The notes beneath the pieces are model-generated. The model worked only from the letters and a program-made list of their open reading frames with translations, had not been told where the DNA came from and ran no database searches. Of a DNA stretch of 64,000 nucleotides, positions 1 through 7,287 are shown piece after piece (position 1 is the stretch's first letter; each line of letters begins with the position of its first letter). This DNA is from Glycocaulis profundi (lineage in GTDB: Bacteria; Pseudomonadota; Alphaproteobacteria; Caulobacterales; Maricaulaceae). Position numbers and translations under genes: made by a program. Where the stretch lies: the NCBI GenBank assembly GCA_007050995.1, contig VJOU01000002.1, positions 149,501 through 213,500 of the forward strand, read 5' to 3'.

Positions 1-1
1 C

Positions 2-439
2 AAGCAGGTGATCGTCCCCAACGGCCAGGCCTGGGGCAACGTCATCACCAACTTCTCCGCCAATCCGACCCGGCGCGTGGATTTCACCTTTTCCACTTCT
101 TATGACGACGACATCGAGCATGTCCGCTCGGTGATCCGCCGGGTGATGGAAGCCGACGAGCGGTTCCACAAGGACCCGCCCATCTTCGTGGAAGTGTCCG
201 CCCATGCGGACTCCTCGATCAACTACGCGGCGCGCGGCTGGTGCGACGCGCCCGATTACTGGCCCATCTTCTGGGACATCACCCGCAAGATGAAGATCGC
301 GTTCGACGAGGAAGGCATCGAGATCCCCTTCCCCCACCGGGTCCATGTCCTGCGCCAGGAGAAAGGCCAGAAAATCCGGGTCAGCGCCCCCGTCGAGCCC
401 GCAGGCGACGAGATGCCCGAGCCGGGCGGAACGGATTAA
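2..439 (+). CDS. MscS-family mechanosensitive channel, C-terminal fragment
   Basis: This is the 3' end of a gene that begins before the window. The frame opens with K-Q-V-I-V-P-N-G, followed by an N-F-S-x-N-P-T-R-R stretch, which matches the beta domain of MscS channels, where I-V-P-N-G and I-x-N-x-S are conserved. The rest (about 110 residues) fits the alpha/beta vestibule domain and has a charged C-terminal tail. The family forms heptameric inner-membrane pores that open under membrane tension. The pore helices lie outside the window, so subfamily and total length cannot be judged. Confidence 0.85.
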   Translation, partial: KQVIVPNGQAWGNVITNFSANPTRRVDFTFSTSYDDDIEHVRSVIRRVMEADERFHKDPPIFVEVSAHADSSINYAARGWCDAPDYWPIFWDITRKMKIAFDEEGIEIPFPHRVHVLRQEKGQKIRVSAPVEPAGDEMPEPGGTD

Positions 440-478
440 GGCCGCGACTCCGCCGCGTTCGCCTGATTGAATGGCGTC

Positions 479-817
479 ATGACCGATACCCCGCCCGCCC
501 CGCCGCCCTCGCCCGAACCCGCCCGACCGCGGCGCCGGGGCTTCTTCGCCCGGCTGGTCGACATCAGCGGGCGGGATGTGATCGTGCTGCTGGTGCTGTG
601 CCTGTGCGCGGGCGTCGTGCTGGCCGCGTTCAACGTGGATCCCTCCCGGCTGTGGGTGGATTTCTTCGGCACGCTGGGCGACGCCTGGGAGCGGGCGGTG
701 GAGATCGTCACCGGCCTGTTCGGCTGGTCCTTCCGTTATTTCGTGCTGGGCGCGGTGCTGGTCGTGCCGCTGTGGATCCTCTGGCGGGTGATCCGCGCCA
801 CGGGCCGCGAGCGCTGA
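479..817 (+). CDS. Small membrane protein, DUF6460-like
   Basis: A 112-residue protein with a proline-rich cytoplasmic N-terminus (about residues 1-20), an arginine cluster, one hydrophobic segment near residues 37-55 and a second near residues 88-106. The ATG at 479 is preferred to an in-frame TTG 12 bases upstream. The layout resembles the alphaproteobacterial DUF6460 family, recalled from general knowledge rather than searched. No catalytic motif is visible and the function is unknown. It lies 39 bases after the MscS gene and 10 bases before two thioesterase genes, so it may share a transcript with them. Confidence 0.65.
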   Translation: MTDTPPAPPPSPEPARPRRRGFFARLVDISGRDVIVLLVLCLCAGVVLAAFNVDPSRLWVDFFGTLGDAWERAVEIVTGLFGWSFRYFVLGAVLVVPLWILWRVIRATGRER

Positions 818-827
818 GGATTTCCCC

Positions 828-1322
828 ATGACCGACGACAAGCTTCAGGCCCACCTGGAATCGCTCGCGCCCCTGCTGGTGGACGGCTCGCCCCATGCGG
901 TCGCGCTGGGGCTGAAGCTGGAGGCCATCGCGCCGGGCAGCGCGTCGATCCGCGCGCCCTATCGCGACGACCTGGTGGGCGATCCCGAGACGCGGGTGCT
1001 CCATGGCGGAGTGATCACAGCGCTGCTGGACCACGCCTCGGGCACGGCGGCCTTCGCCGGAATGGGCGGGCGCGAGGCGCTGGCCACCCTCGATCTCAGG
1101 ATCGACTACATGCGCCCCGCCGAACCGGGCCGGGACGTGATCGCCGAAGCGAAGACCATCCGGGTGACCAAGCAGTTCGCCTTCGTCTCGGCCATCGCCC
1201 ATGACGGCGATCCGGACGATCCCGTCGCCACCGCCCATTCCGCCTTCATGGCCACACGGGTCAGCAAGGCCGCCGCCGACAAGGCGCGCAAGGCCATCGA
1301 AAACGGACAGAGCCCGGTATGA
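828..1322 (+). CDS. PaaI-family hotdog thioesterase (first of a tandem pair)
   Basis: A 164-residue single hotdog-fold protein. The family hallmark H-G-G is present in V-L-H-G-G-V-I-T-A-L-L-D near residues 62-73, followed by an acidic/hydroxyl position typical of PaaI/4HBT acyl-CoA thioesterases, and a later D-L-R-I-D-Y-M-R-P strand is also typical. Such enzymes hydrolyse acyl- or aryl-CoA thioesters; the substrate cannot be read from sequence. Its stop overlaps the start of the next thioesterase by four bases (ATGA), so the two are probably translationally coupled and may form heteromers. Confidence 0.88.
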   Translation: MTDDKLQAHLESLAPLLVDGSPHAVALGLKLEAIAPGSASIRAPYRDDLVGDPETRVLHGGVITALLDHASGTAAFAGMGGREALATLDLRIDYMRPAEPGRDVIAEAKTIRVTKQFAFVSAIAHDGDPDDPVATAHSAFMATRVSKAAADKARKAIENGQSPV

Positions 1323-1723
1323 GCGCGCGCCTCTCCCCCCTGATGTCGAGCCCCTACGTGAAGACGCTGGGCGTGCGCTTCGACGACCATGGCGACGAGC
1401 TGACGGGCATCCTGCCCTATGCCGAGACGCTGGTGGGCAATCCGCTGATCCCCGCCCTGCACGGGGGCGCCATCGGGGCGTTCATGGAGATCACGGCTTC
1501 CGCGGGGCTGCTCGCCGCGTCAAGGCTGGCGGGCCTGCCCAAGCCCATCGACGTGTCGGTGGACTATCTGCGGCCCGTGCGCCCGCAGGACGTGTACGCC
1601 CGCGCGGCGATCACGCGGCAGGGCTCGCGGGTGGCCAATGTGCGGGTGGAGGCGTGGCAGGACCGTCGCGGCGCGCCGGTCGCCGCCCTGCACGGCCATT
1701 TCCTGATCAAGCCCGAAGACTGA
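1319..1723 (+). CDS. PaaI-family hotdog thioesterase (second of a tandem pair)
   Basis: A 134-residue hotdog protein with the motif A-L-H-G-G-A-I-G-A-F-M-E and a V-D-Y-L-R-P-V-R-P strand, clearly related to the preceding gene. The residue after the helix start is Glu (F-M-E) where the first copy has Asp (L-L-D), so active-site geometry may differ. The start overlaps the upstream gene by four bases. Its end overlaps the convergent FAD-oxidoreductase gene by 17 bases, so the two transcripts meet tail to tail. Confidence 0.87.
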   Translation: MSARLSPLMSSPYVKTLGVRFDDHGDELTGILPYAETLVGNPLIPALHGGAIGAFMEITASAGLLAASRLAGLPKPIDVSVDYLRPVRPQDVYARAAITRQGSRVANVRVEAWQDRRGAPVAALHGHFLIKPED

Positions 1724-2735
1724 TCGCGGCGAGCCCTTCGGCCAGCGCCCGGCCCAGCGCATGGCCTGAATCCCAGGCGCATTCGGCCCGCCCGCCCAGC
1801 CGCCAGTCGCCGCCAGCGCCCACCGTTCCGCTGTCATCGAGCGCGAAGGGCGTGCCCGGCGCGGCTTCGGCCAGCGCGTAGCGCCAGCGATGGGTCTCCG
1901 CCCACACGGGCTTGGGCAGGCCGAAGCGCACCCAGGCCTCCTCCAGCAGCGCGCGGGCGACCCGCTCGGGATCGTCCTCGAGATGGATGCGCGACCAGTC
2001 GTGACGGGCGTGCAGCACCCAGGCCTCCGGTCCCGTGCGCCCCGGCTTCGAGCCATTGCGCGCCATCCAGGCCAGCGAGCCGCCATGCAGCTTCGCCCCG
2101 TCGAAACCCGGATCGAAGGGCGCGCCCAGCACCGCCATCACGGCCAGACAGGGCGCGAGCAGCGCGCCGCGGGCGTCCACGATCAGGCCGGAGAAGTCCG
2201 CGTCGGTGCGGGCGAGAAGGTCCACGAGCTGTTCGGGCGGCAGGGTCAGGGCCACGGCGGCGAAAGGGCCTTCGCCCGATCCGTCCTCGAAGCGGACCGT
2301 CCACGCCCCCGGCCCGCCCTCCAGCCGCGTCGCCCGGCGGCCGCATTCAAGGGCCGCGTCCGCCAGGCTAAAGCGCACCAGCGCGTTCATGGCGGGCGCG
2401 CCCACCCAGCGCGCCTCCTCGCTTAGAGGCAGGATGTTGCCGCCCCGGTCGATGGAGACCAGCCGTCCGGTCCAGGGCTGGGCGGCGCCCGCGGCGCGCG
2501 CCTCTTCAAGAAAGGCCCGGAAGCCCGCGCCCCGGGCGGTGAGATACTGGGCGCCGTGATCGAGCCGCGCCTCGCCAATGGGGGTGTCCGCGCGCCGGGT
2601 GGACAGCCGCCCGCCGGGCCCGCGGCCCTTGTCGAACACGCGGACGTCCACGCCCGCCTCGCCCAGCGCCCGCGCGCACGCCGCTCCGGAAAGTCCCGCG
2701 CCGATCACGGCTGCTCCGAGCGGTCTGACGCCCAT
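1707..2735 (-). CDS. Renalase-like FAD-dependent NAD(P)H oxidoreductase
   Basis: A 342-residue flavoprotein. The N-terminus carries the dinucleotide-binding motif G-A-G-L-S-G-A-A-C-A (GxGxxG type, about residues 11-20), then F-D-K-G-R-G-P-G-G-R-L-S-T-R-R, the second FAD-contact segment typical of renalase-like amine-oxidase-fold proteins, and D-H-G-A-Q-Y. The substrate is unknown. The ATG at 2735 is chosen because the Rossmann motif follows at once; the frame is open further upstream but has no family sequence. It is divergent from a DCC-family gene 42 bases away, with DUF2256 beyond, a grouping often found near photolyase-type genes. Confidence 0.82.
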   Translation of the reverse strand: MGVRPLGAAVIGAGLSGAACARALGEAGVDVRVFDKGRGPGGRLSTRRADTPIGEARLDHGAQYLTARGAGFRAFLEEARAAGAAQPWTGRLVSIDRGGNILPLSEEARWVGAPAMNALVRFSLADAALECGRRATRLEGGPGAWTVRFEDGSGEGPFAAVALTLPPEQLVDLLARTDADFSGLIVDARGALLAPCLAVMAVLGAPFDPGFDGAKLHGGSLAWMARNGSKPGRTGPEAWVLHARHDWSRIHLEDDPERVARALLEEAWVRFGLPKPVWAETHRWRYALAEAAPGTPFALDDSGTVGAGGDWRLGGRAECAWDSGHALGRALAEGLAAISLRA

Positions 2736-2777
2736 CTGACGCTTCCTTTTGATGTCCCCGACCCTAACTGTGTGGCA

Positions 2778-3158
2778 ATGGACGCCGATCCGCAAACCCT
2801 GACTTCGAGCCCGCGCCGCGCCATGGTGTATTTCGACGGGGGCTGTCCGCTGTGCCGCGCGGAGATCGCCCATTACCGGCGGAGGGGCGCGGACGCGGCG
2901 TTCATCGATCTCGCCGATGGCGGCCCGCCGCCGCCGGGGATCGACCGTGACGCGGCGCTGGGCCGCTTCCATCTCAGGCTGGAGGACGGCCGCATGGTGC
3001 ACGGCGCGGCGGCCTTCGCCGCGCTGTGGCGGCGCACTCCGGGCTGGCGCTGGGCGGGCCGGATCGGCGGGGTCGCGCCCTTCGTGTGGATCGGCGAAGG
3101 GCTTTACCGGCTCTTCCTGCCGCTGCGCTCCGTTGTCGCCCAGGTATTCTTCCGGTGA
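2778..3158 (+). CDS. DCC-family (DUF393) thiol-disulfide oxidoreductase-like protein
   Basis: A 126-residue protein with the family signature F-D-G-G-C-P-L-C-R-A-E near residues 18-28, containing the CxxC pair that defines the DCC family. A hydrophobic C-terminal half (P-F-V-W-I-G ... Y-R-L-F-L-P-L-R) is also typical. Possible in-frame starts are ATG 2778, GTG 2772 and ATG 2823; 2778 leaves the usual short N-terminus. The stop overlaps a GTG/ATG region opening the DUF2256 gene, suggesting coupling. The redox role is inferred from the CxxC motif only. Confidence 0.8.
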   Translation: MDADPQTLTSSPRRAMVYFDGGCPLCRAEIAHYRRRGADAAFIDLADGGPPPPGIDRDAALGRFHLRLEDGRMVHGAAAFAALWRRTPGWRWAGRIGGVAPFVWIGEGLYRLFLPLRSVVAQVFFR

Positions 3159-3160
3159 AG

Positions 3161-3301
3161 ATGCGGCGCAAGGCCGACCTGCCCTCGAAGACCTGCGCGA
3201 CCTGCGGCCGCCCCTTCGTGTGGCGAAGGAAGTGGTCCCGGGACTGGGCGCAGGTGAAATATTGCTCGAAACGCTGCGCGAGCGCGGCCAGGAAGCATTG
3301 A
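3161..3301 (+). CDS. DUF2256 small zinc-ribbon-like protein
   Basis: A 46-residue protein with two cysteine pairs, C-A-T-C near residue 12 and C-S-K-R-C near residue 35, separated by a basic, tryptophan-rich centre (R-R-K-W-S-R-D-W). This is the DUF2256 pattern, a probable zinc-binding knuckle. A GTG at 3155 is in frame and would overlap the DCC stop; ATG 3161 is used here. Function is unknown. The family is commonly next to cryptochrome/photolyase or FAD genes, which agrees with the renalase-like neighbour. Confidence 0.8.
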   Translation: MRRKADLPSKTCATCGRPFVWRRKWSRDWAQVKYCSKRCASAARKH

Positions 3302-3458
3302 CACCGGTCACCTGAATAAAAAGTCAGGACACGGACATCACGCGGCAATGCGCGCGGGATCAGTCTCATCTGGCCGGCAGCGGATTCCGGGGCGGATCAA
3401 CGACCTCCGAGGCGCGGCTGGCGGTCGATTGAATCCCTTGGAGACAGGAACCCCCGCC

Positions 3459-3785
3459 ATGAAACGCATCGCCGCCGTCGCGGCCGCGCTCGCCTGCGCC
3501 GCCGCCATCGCCTCCCCTGCATTCGCTGAAGACAACGGACGCGTCGTGAACGTGCAGTATTACACGTCCGACCTGCTCACGCCCGAGGGCTCGGCACGGG
3601 TCGAAGCGCGGATCCGGGCCGCTGCCAGGAACGTGTGCACCGCGCATGAGCTGCGGGGCGTGGACCGCTTCAGGATGGAAGGCCTCTGCCGGGCGGACAC
3701 CGAGCACGCCGCCCTGAGCAGGCTTTCGGTCCGCGTGGCCGAAGTGCGGGCTCAGAACCGCACCGCTCTCGCGGCCTTGAACTGA
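3459..3785 (+). CDS. UrcA-family secreted protein
   Basis: A 108-residue protein with a clear signal peptide (M-K-R-I-A-A-V-A-A-A-L-A-C-A, cleavage likely after A-F-A near residue 24). The mature part has V-x-Y-x-x-x-D-L and two cysteines, C-T-A-H and L-C-R-A, spaced as in the UrcA family known from Caulobacter. A purine-rich sequence precedes the ATG at 3459. The mature protein is probably periplasmic with one disulfide. Function is unknown. A strong hairpin follows the stop. Confidence 0.85.
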   Translation: MKRIAAVAAALACAAAIASPAFAEDNGRVVNVQYYTSDLLTPEGSARVEARIRAAARNVCTAHELRGVDRFRMEGLCRADTEHAALSRLSVRVAEVRAQNRTALAALN

Positions 3786-3830
3786 ACCACCTCGACGGAT
3801 GCGGCCTCGCCCCGAAGCCGCACCCACTGG

Positions 3831-3871
3831 CCCCTCCGGCTTTCCCCTTTTGCCGGAGGGGCTTCTCTTTT
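3831..3871 (+). terminator. Rho-independent terminator after the UrcA gene
   Basis: A perfect 10-bp stem (CCCCTCCGGC at 3831-3840 with GCCGGAGGGG at 3852-3861) around an 11-base loop, followed by a T-rich tract. It lies 45 bases after the UrcA stop and before the MATE gene. Confidence 0.8.
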
Positions 3872-3924
3872 CTGCGCCCGCCTCTGAGATTGCCCCGCCG
3901 CCCGGTCCGGGCTAACCGGCACGG

Positions 3925-5247
3925 ATGACCGCGTCCGCCCCCCTCACCCGATCCAAAGTCCTCGCGCTCGCCGTGCCGATCATGGCCGCGAACATCGCAA
4001 CGCCGCTGGTGGGGCTGGTGGACATCGCCGTGATCGGGCGGACGGGCACGACCGCGGACATCGCCGCGGTGGCGCTGGGCGCGCTGATCTTCAACCTGCT
4101 GTTCTGGGCCTTCGGCTTCCTGCGCATGGGCTCGACCGCCCTGACCGCCCAGGCCGACGGCGCGGGCGACGAGGCCGAGGTGCGCGCCGCGCTGTGGCGG
4201 GCGGTCATGGCCGGGCTGGCCATCGGGGCGGTGTTCGTGCTGGCCCAATGGCCGGTCCGCGAACTGGTCTTTCTGCCCTTCTCGGCGACACCCGAGATAG
4301 AGGCCGCGGGCAAGGCCTATTTCGACATGCGCATCTGGGGCAGCCCCGCCGCGCTGGCGGGCTTCGCCATATACGGCTGGCTGATCGGGCTGGGGCGCAC
4401 AGGCGCGGCGCTGGTGCTGCAGGTGGTCCTGAACGTGACCAATGCCGGGCTGTCCATCCTGTTCGTGTACGGGTTCGAGATGGGAGTGGAGGGGGTGGCG
4501 CTGGCCAGCGCGCTGGCGCTGTGGATCCACGTGCTCGCCGCCATACCGATCATCGCGCGGGTTCTGTCCCGGCGCGCCAGGCCCGGGAGCCGGGGCGCGG
4601 GCCTGTTCGACCGGGGCGCGCTGGTCCGTCTGTTCGCGGTCAACCGGGACATCTTCATCCGCACGCTGGCGCTGCTGGCGGGCTTTCTGTGGTTCAACGA
4701 GGCGAGCCTGCGTCAGGGGCCGGAGATGCTGGCGGGCAATGCGGTGCTGCTGCAGTTCATCGGCCTCACCGCCTATTTCCTGGACGCCTTCGCCCACGTC
4801 ACCGAAACAGTGACCGGCAAGGCGGCGGGGCGGCGCGACTGGCCCGCCCTGACCCGCGCCTTCCGCCTGTCCAGCGAGCAGGCGGGGCTGTTCGCGCTGG
4901 GCCTGAGCGTGCTGCTGTTCGTCGCGGGGGACGTCTTCATCGCGGGCATGACCACCGACGAGGCCACGCGCGCGGTGGCGATGGCCTACCTGCCCTTCGC
5001 CGCGGCCGCGCCGCTGGTGGGACTGGCGAGCTGGCAGCTGGACGGGCTGATGATCGGGGCCACGCGCGGGGCGCTGATGCGCAACGCCATGCTGGCTTCG
5101 CTGGCGATCTATCTGGCGCTGGACTTCGCCCTGCGGCCCGCCTTGGGGGGCACGGGACTGTGGCTGGCCTTCCTGGGCTATTACGCGGCGCGGGCGGTCA
5201 CGCTGGGCATCGGCTGGCCGCGCCTGAAGCGGGACATGACGGCCTAG
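3925..5247 (+). CDS. MATE-family efflux transporter (DinF-type)
   Basis: A 440-residue polytopic membrane protein. Twelve hydrophobic segments can be outlined in two related halves, beginning A-V-P-I-M-A-A-N-I-A-T-P-L-V-G-L-V-D, the usual first MATE helix with its P-x-x-x-x-N and D motif. The family exports cationic or other compounds using sodium or proton gradients; the DinF subgroup fits the length and the A-Y-F-D-M-R-I-W-G segment. The substrate is unknown. It ends four bases into the convergent pyrD gene. Confidence 0.88.
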   Translation: MTASAPLTRSKVLALAVPIMAANIATPLVGLVDIAVIGRTGTTADIAAVALGALIFNLLFWAFGFLRMGSTALTAQADGAGDEAEVRAALWRAVMAGLAIGAVFVLAQWPVRELVFLPFSATPEIEAAGKAYFDMRIWGSPAALAGFAIYGWLIGLGRTGAALVLQVVLNVTNAGLSILFVYGFEMGVEGVALASALALWIHVLAAIPIIARVLSRRARPGSRGAGLFDRGALVRLFAVNRDIFIRTLALLAGFLWFNEASLRQGPEMLAGNAVLLQFIGLTAYFLDAFAHVTETVTGKAAGRRDWPALTRAFRLSSEQAGLFALGLSVLLFVAGDVFIAGMTTDEATRAVAMAYLPFAAAAPLVGLASWQLDGLMIGATRGALMRNAMLASLAIYLALDFALRPALGGTGLWLAFLGYYAARAVTLGIGWPRLKRDMTA

Positions 5248-6281
5248 AGATCGGCGCCCACCGCGTCCTGCAGCCGGGTGAAGCCGTCCGCCTTCAGGCG
5301 CGCGGCGAGCCCGTCGCGGATTTCGCCCACCAGCTTCGGCCCCTGATAGACCAGCGCGGTGTAGAGCTGGACGGCGTTCGCGCCTGCGCGGATCTTCGCA
5401 TAGGCCGCGTCCGGGCCGTCGATGCCCCCCACCCCGATCAGAGCCAGGTCCGGCCCCGCCGCCCGGCGGAAGGCCTTCAGGACTTCGGTGGACGGCGCGA
5501 ACAGCGGCGCGCCCGACAGCCCGCCCGCCTCGGCCCGGTGCGGGCTTTTCAGGGTCTCGGGCCGGGCGATGGTGGTGTTGGACACGATCACCCCGTTCAG
5601 CCGGTGCTTGGTCACCGCTTCGAGGATGGTCTCGACCGCGCCGTCTTCGAGATCGGGCGCGACCTTGAGAAAGACCGGCTCGGTCCAGCGCGCCTCGTTG
5701 ACCCGGGCGAGCAGGGCGTCGAGCTCCGAGCCCGCCTGAAGGCCGCGCAGGCCCGGCGTGTTGGGCGAGGAGATGTTGACGGTGAAGAAATCCGCCAGCC
5801 CCGCCAGCGCCTTGAGCAGGATGGCGTAATCGCCCGCGCGGTCGTCGGAGTCCTTGTTGGCGCCGAGATTGACCCCGACGACGCCGGGCCGCCCCTTGCG
5901 GGCCTCCAGCCGGGCCCTGACCGCGTCCAACCCCTCATTGTTGAAGCCCATGCGGTTGATCACCGCGCGGTCCTCTTTCAGACGGAACAGGCGCGGTTTC
6001 GGATTGCCCGCCTGGGGCCGGGGCGTGACCGCGCCGACCTCCACGAAGCCGAAGCCCGCCGCCAGCAGCGCGTCGGGCGCCTCGGCGTTCTTGTCGAACC
6101 CGGCGGCCAGACCCACCGGATGGTCGAGCTCGATGCCCGCCACCGAGGTCGCCAGGACCGGATCGGCGGGGGTGGAGAGTGTCGGCCCCAGCCCGGCTTT
6201 CAGCGCCCGGATACCCGCCCGGTGGGCGATCTCGGGCTGCAGGGCGGAGACCAGCTTCACGCCCCAGTCGGCCAGCGCCAT
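5244..6281 (-). CDS. pyrD: Dihydroorotate dehydrogenase (quinone), class 2
   Basis: A 345-residue FMN enzyme that oxidises dihydroorotate to orotate in pyrimidine synthesis and passes electrons to quinones. Seen here: A-A-G-F-D-K-N, G-A-V-T-P-R-P-Q-x-G-N-P-x-P-R, N-R-M-G-F-N-N-x-G, N-I-S-S-P-N-T, S-N-T-T and the FMN phosphate loop V-G-G-I. The class 2 N-terminal extension expected for membrane association is present before residue 45. ATG 6281 lies 11 bases after the stop of the DUF952 gene, so the two are probably co-transcribed. Confidence 0.95.
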   Translation of the reverse strand: MALADWGVKLVSALQPEIAHRAGIRALKAGLGPTLSTPADPVLATSVAGIELDHPVGLAAGFDKNAEAPDALLAAGFGFVEVGAVTPRPQAGNPKPRLFRLKEDRAVINRMGFNNEGLDAVRARLEARKGRPGVVGVNLGANKDSDDRAGDYAILLKALAGLADFFTVNISSPNTPGLRGLQAGSELDALLARVNEARWTEPVFLKVAPDLEDGAVETILEAVTKHRLNGVIVSNTTIARPETLKSPHRAEAGGLSGAPLFAPSTEVLKAFRRAAGPDLALIGVGGIDGPDAAYAKIRAGANAVQLYTALVYQGPKLVGEIRDGLAARLKADGFTRLQDAVGADL

Positions 6282-6291
6282 GACGATGCTC

Positions 6292-6639
6292 CTACAGATC
6301 GACGGGCAGCCGCCAGGCGCCCGTCTCGTCGCGTTTGAGAATGTGGACCGAGCGCACCGCGTCGAACGGGATCGGGCCGTAGACATGGGGGAAGAGCGCG
6401 CCGCCCCGGGACTTTTCCCATTTCAGCGTCCCGCCCAGCGCATCGGCGTCGATCACCGCCAGCGCGATTCGCGCCACGCCGTCGAAATGGGCCGCCAGCG
6501 TGTCTTCGAGCTGGTCGCGGGCCGAGCAGTGAATGAAACCGTCCGCCCGGTCCATGGCCTCGCCCTCATAGGCGCCGGTCGCGGCGGCCATGGCCAGCGC
6601 GGCGGGATCGGCGAAGCGGTAGACGGGCGGTGCGCTCAT
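6292..6639 (-). CDS. DUF952-domain protein
   Basis: A 115-residue protein with the family pattern D-G-F-I-H-C-S, a following x-Q-L-x-x-T-x-A-x-H-F stretch, and a late F-P-H-V-Y-G-P-I motif. DUF952 proteins are small and related to glutathione-S-transferase-linked or ADP-ribosyl-type folds, but no reaction is established. ATG 6639 fits the family N-terminus (P-V-Y-R-F-A-D). It is immediately upstream of pyrD on the same strand, a neighbourhood also found in other alphaproteobacteria. Confidence 0.85.
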   Translation of the reverse strand: MSAPPVYRFADPAALAMAAATGAYEGEAMDRADGFIHCSARDQLEDTLAAHFDGVARIALAVIDADALGGTLKWEKSRGGALFPHVYGPIPFDAVRSVHILKRDETGAWRLPVDL

Positions 6640-6767
6640 GGTTTCACCGCCTAGACCGGACACCGGGACAAAGCAAGGGGTCGCGCGGCTTCTTGAATAG
6701 AACACCGATGTTTACAGACAGGTGGATTTAGCAATAAATTTCACGCGCCACAGCATGGAATAGATCG

Positions 6768-7235
6768 ATGCCATCACGATCATGGCCGTTATGGATCCTA
6801 GCGATCCTGCTTCTGACGGGATATCCTGCCGTGAACTCCGTCTACTGGTCAGAAGATCTCAAATCTGAATATTTAAATCCTCACAACGACTCTATCGTTA
6901 TACCAGTTTTCAACAGCATACTGTTATCTGCTATTATTTCCCTACCCTTCTTGAGTGTCACTTGGTTATGCCTTCGCCGCTACAATCCCCGAACAAGGTT
7001 CATGGCGTGGCGTAGAGACCAACCCATACGCAGCAGCATGATCACTCTTGTCCTCGGCGCCCCTGCCGCCGGGCTGCTTATAATCCTTGTTACCCAGCAT
7101 AACGGTTCTTGGCCATGGCACGAATATTTATGGACGGGTTACTGTTTGGTGCTGAGCCTGTGGCTCTTTGCGCTCCGCGCAGCCGCCATCGAACAACTGA
7201 ATCCGCTAAATCATGAAATGAGAGCGCGGTCTTGA
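6768..7235 (+). CDS. Orphan four-helix membrane protein in AT-rich DNA
   Basis: A 155-residue protein not recognised as any family. Hydrophobic segments lie near residues 8-24, 46-68, 92-108 and 124-140, suggesting four membrane helices with a basic loop (R-R-Y-N-P-R-T-R, R-R-D-Q-P-I-R). Base composition and codon use (AAT, TTA, ATA codons) are clearly more AT-rich than all flanking genes, suggesting recent acquisition. The stop lies two bases before the tandem operator of the S24 repressor gene, so its own transcription ends in or reads through that control region. Confidence 0.6.
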   Translation: MPSRSWPLWILAILLLTGYPAVNSVYWSEDLKSEYLNPHNDSIVIPVFNSILLSAIISLPFLSVTWLCLRRYNPRTRFMAWRRDQPIRSSMITLVLGAPAAGLLIILVTQHNGSWPWHEYLWTGYCLVLSLWLFALRAAAIEQLNPLNHEMRARS

Positions 7236-7237
7236 AA

Positions 7238-7271
7238 AAGGAATAAATTCTCTGTAAGGAATATATTCCTT
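7238..7271 (+). promoter_or_regulatory. Tandem palindromic operator upstream of the S24 repressor
   Basis: A perfect 16-bp palindrome, AAGGAATATATTCCTT, lies at 7256-7271. An imperfect second copy (13 of 16 positions) lies at 7238-7253, with starts exactly 18 bp apart. The site ends 16 bases before the repressor start codon. Two spaced symmetric boxes directly before a dimeric repressor gene are what an autoregulatory operator looks like; binding itself is inferred. Confidence 0.65.
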
Positions 7272-7287
7272 GACGGAGTCATGGTGC

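Noticed and set aside
2736-3311. Upstream extension of the FAD-oxidoreductase frame
   Set aside because: The extension is antisense to the DCC and DUF2256 genes and has no conserved sequence. The Rossmann motif begins just after ATG 2735.
4194-6338. 714-codon open frame on the plus strand across the MATE and pyrD genes
   Set aside because: Gly/Ala/Arg-rich low-complexity translation. Both real genes have conserved motifs in their own frames.
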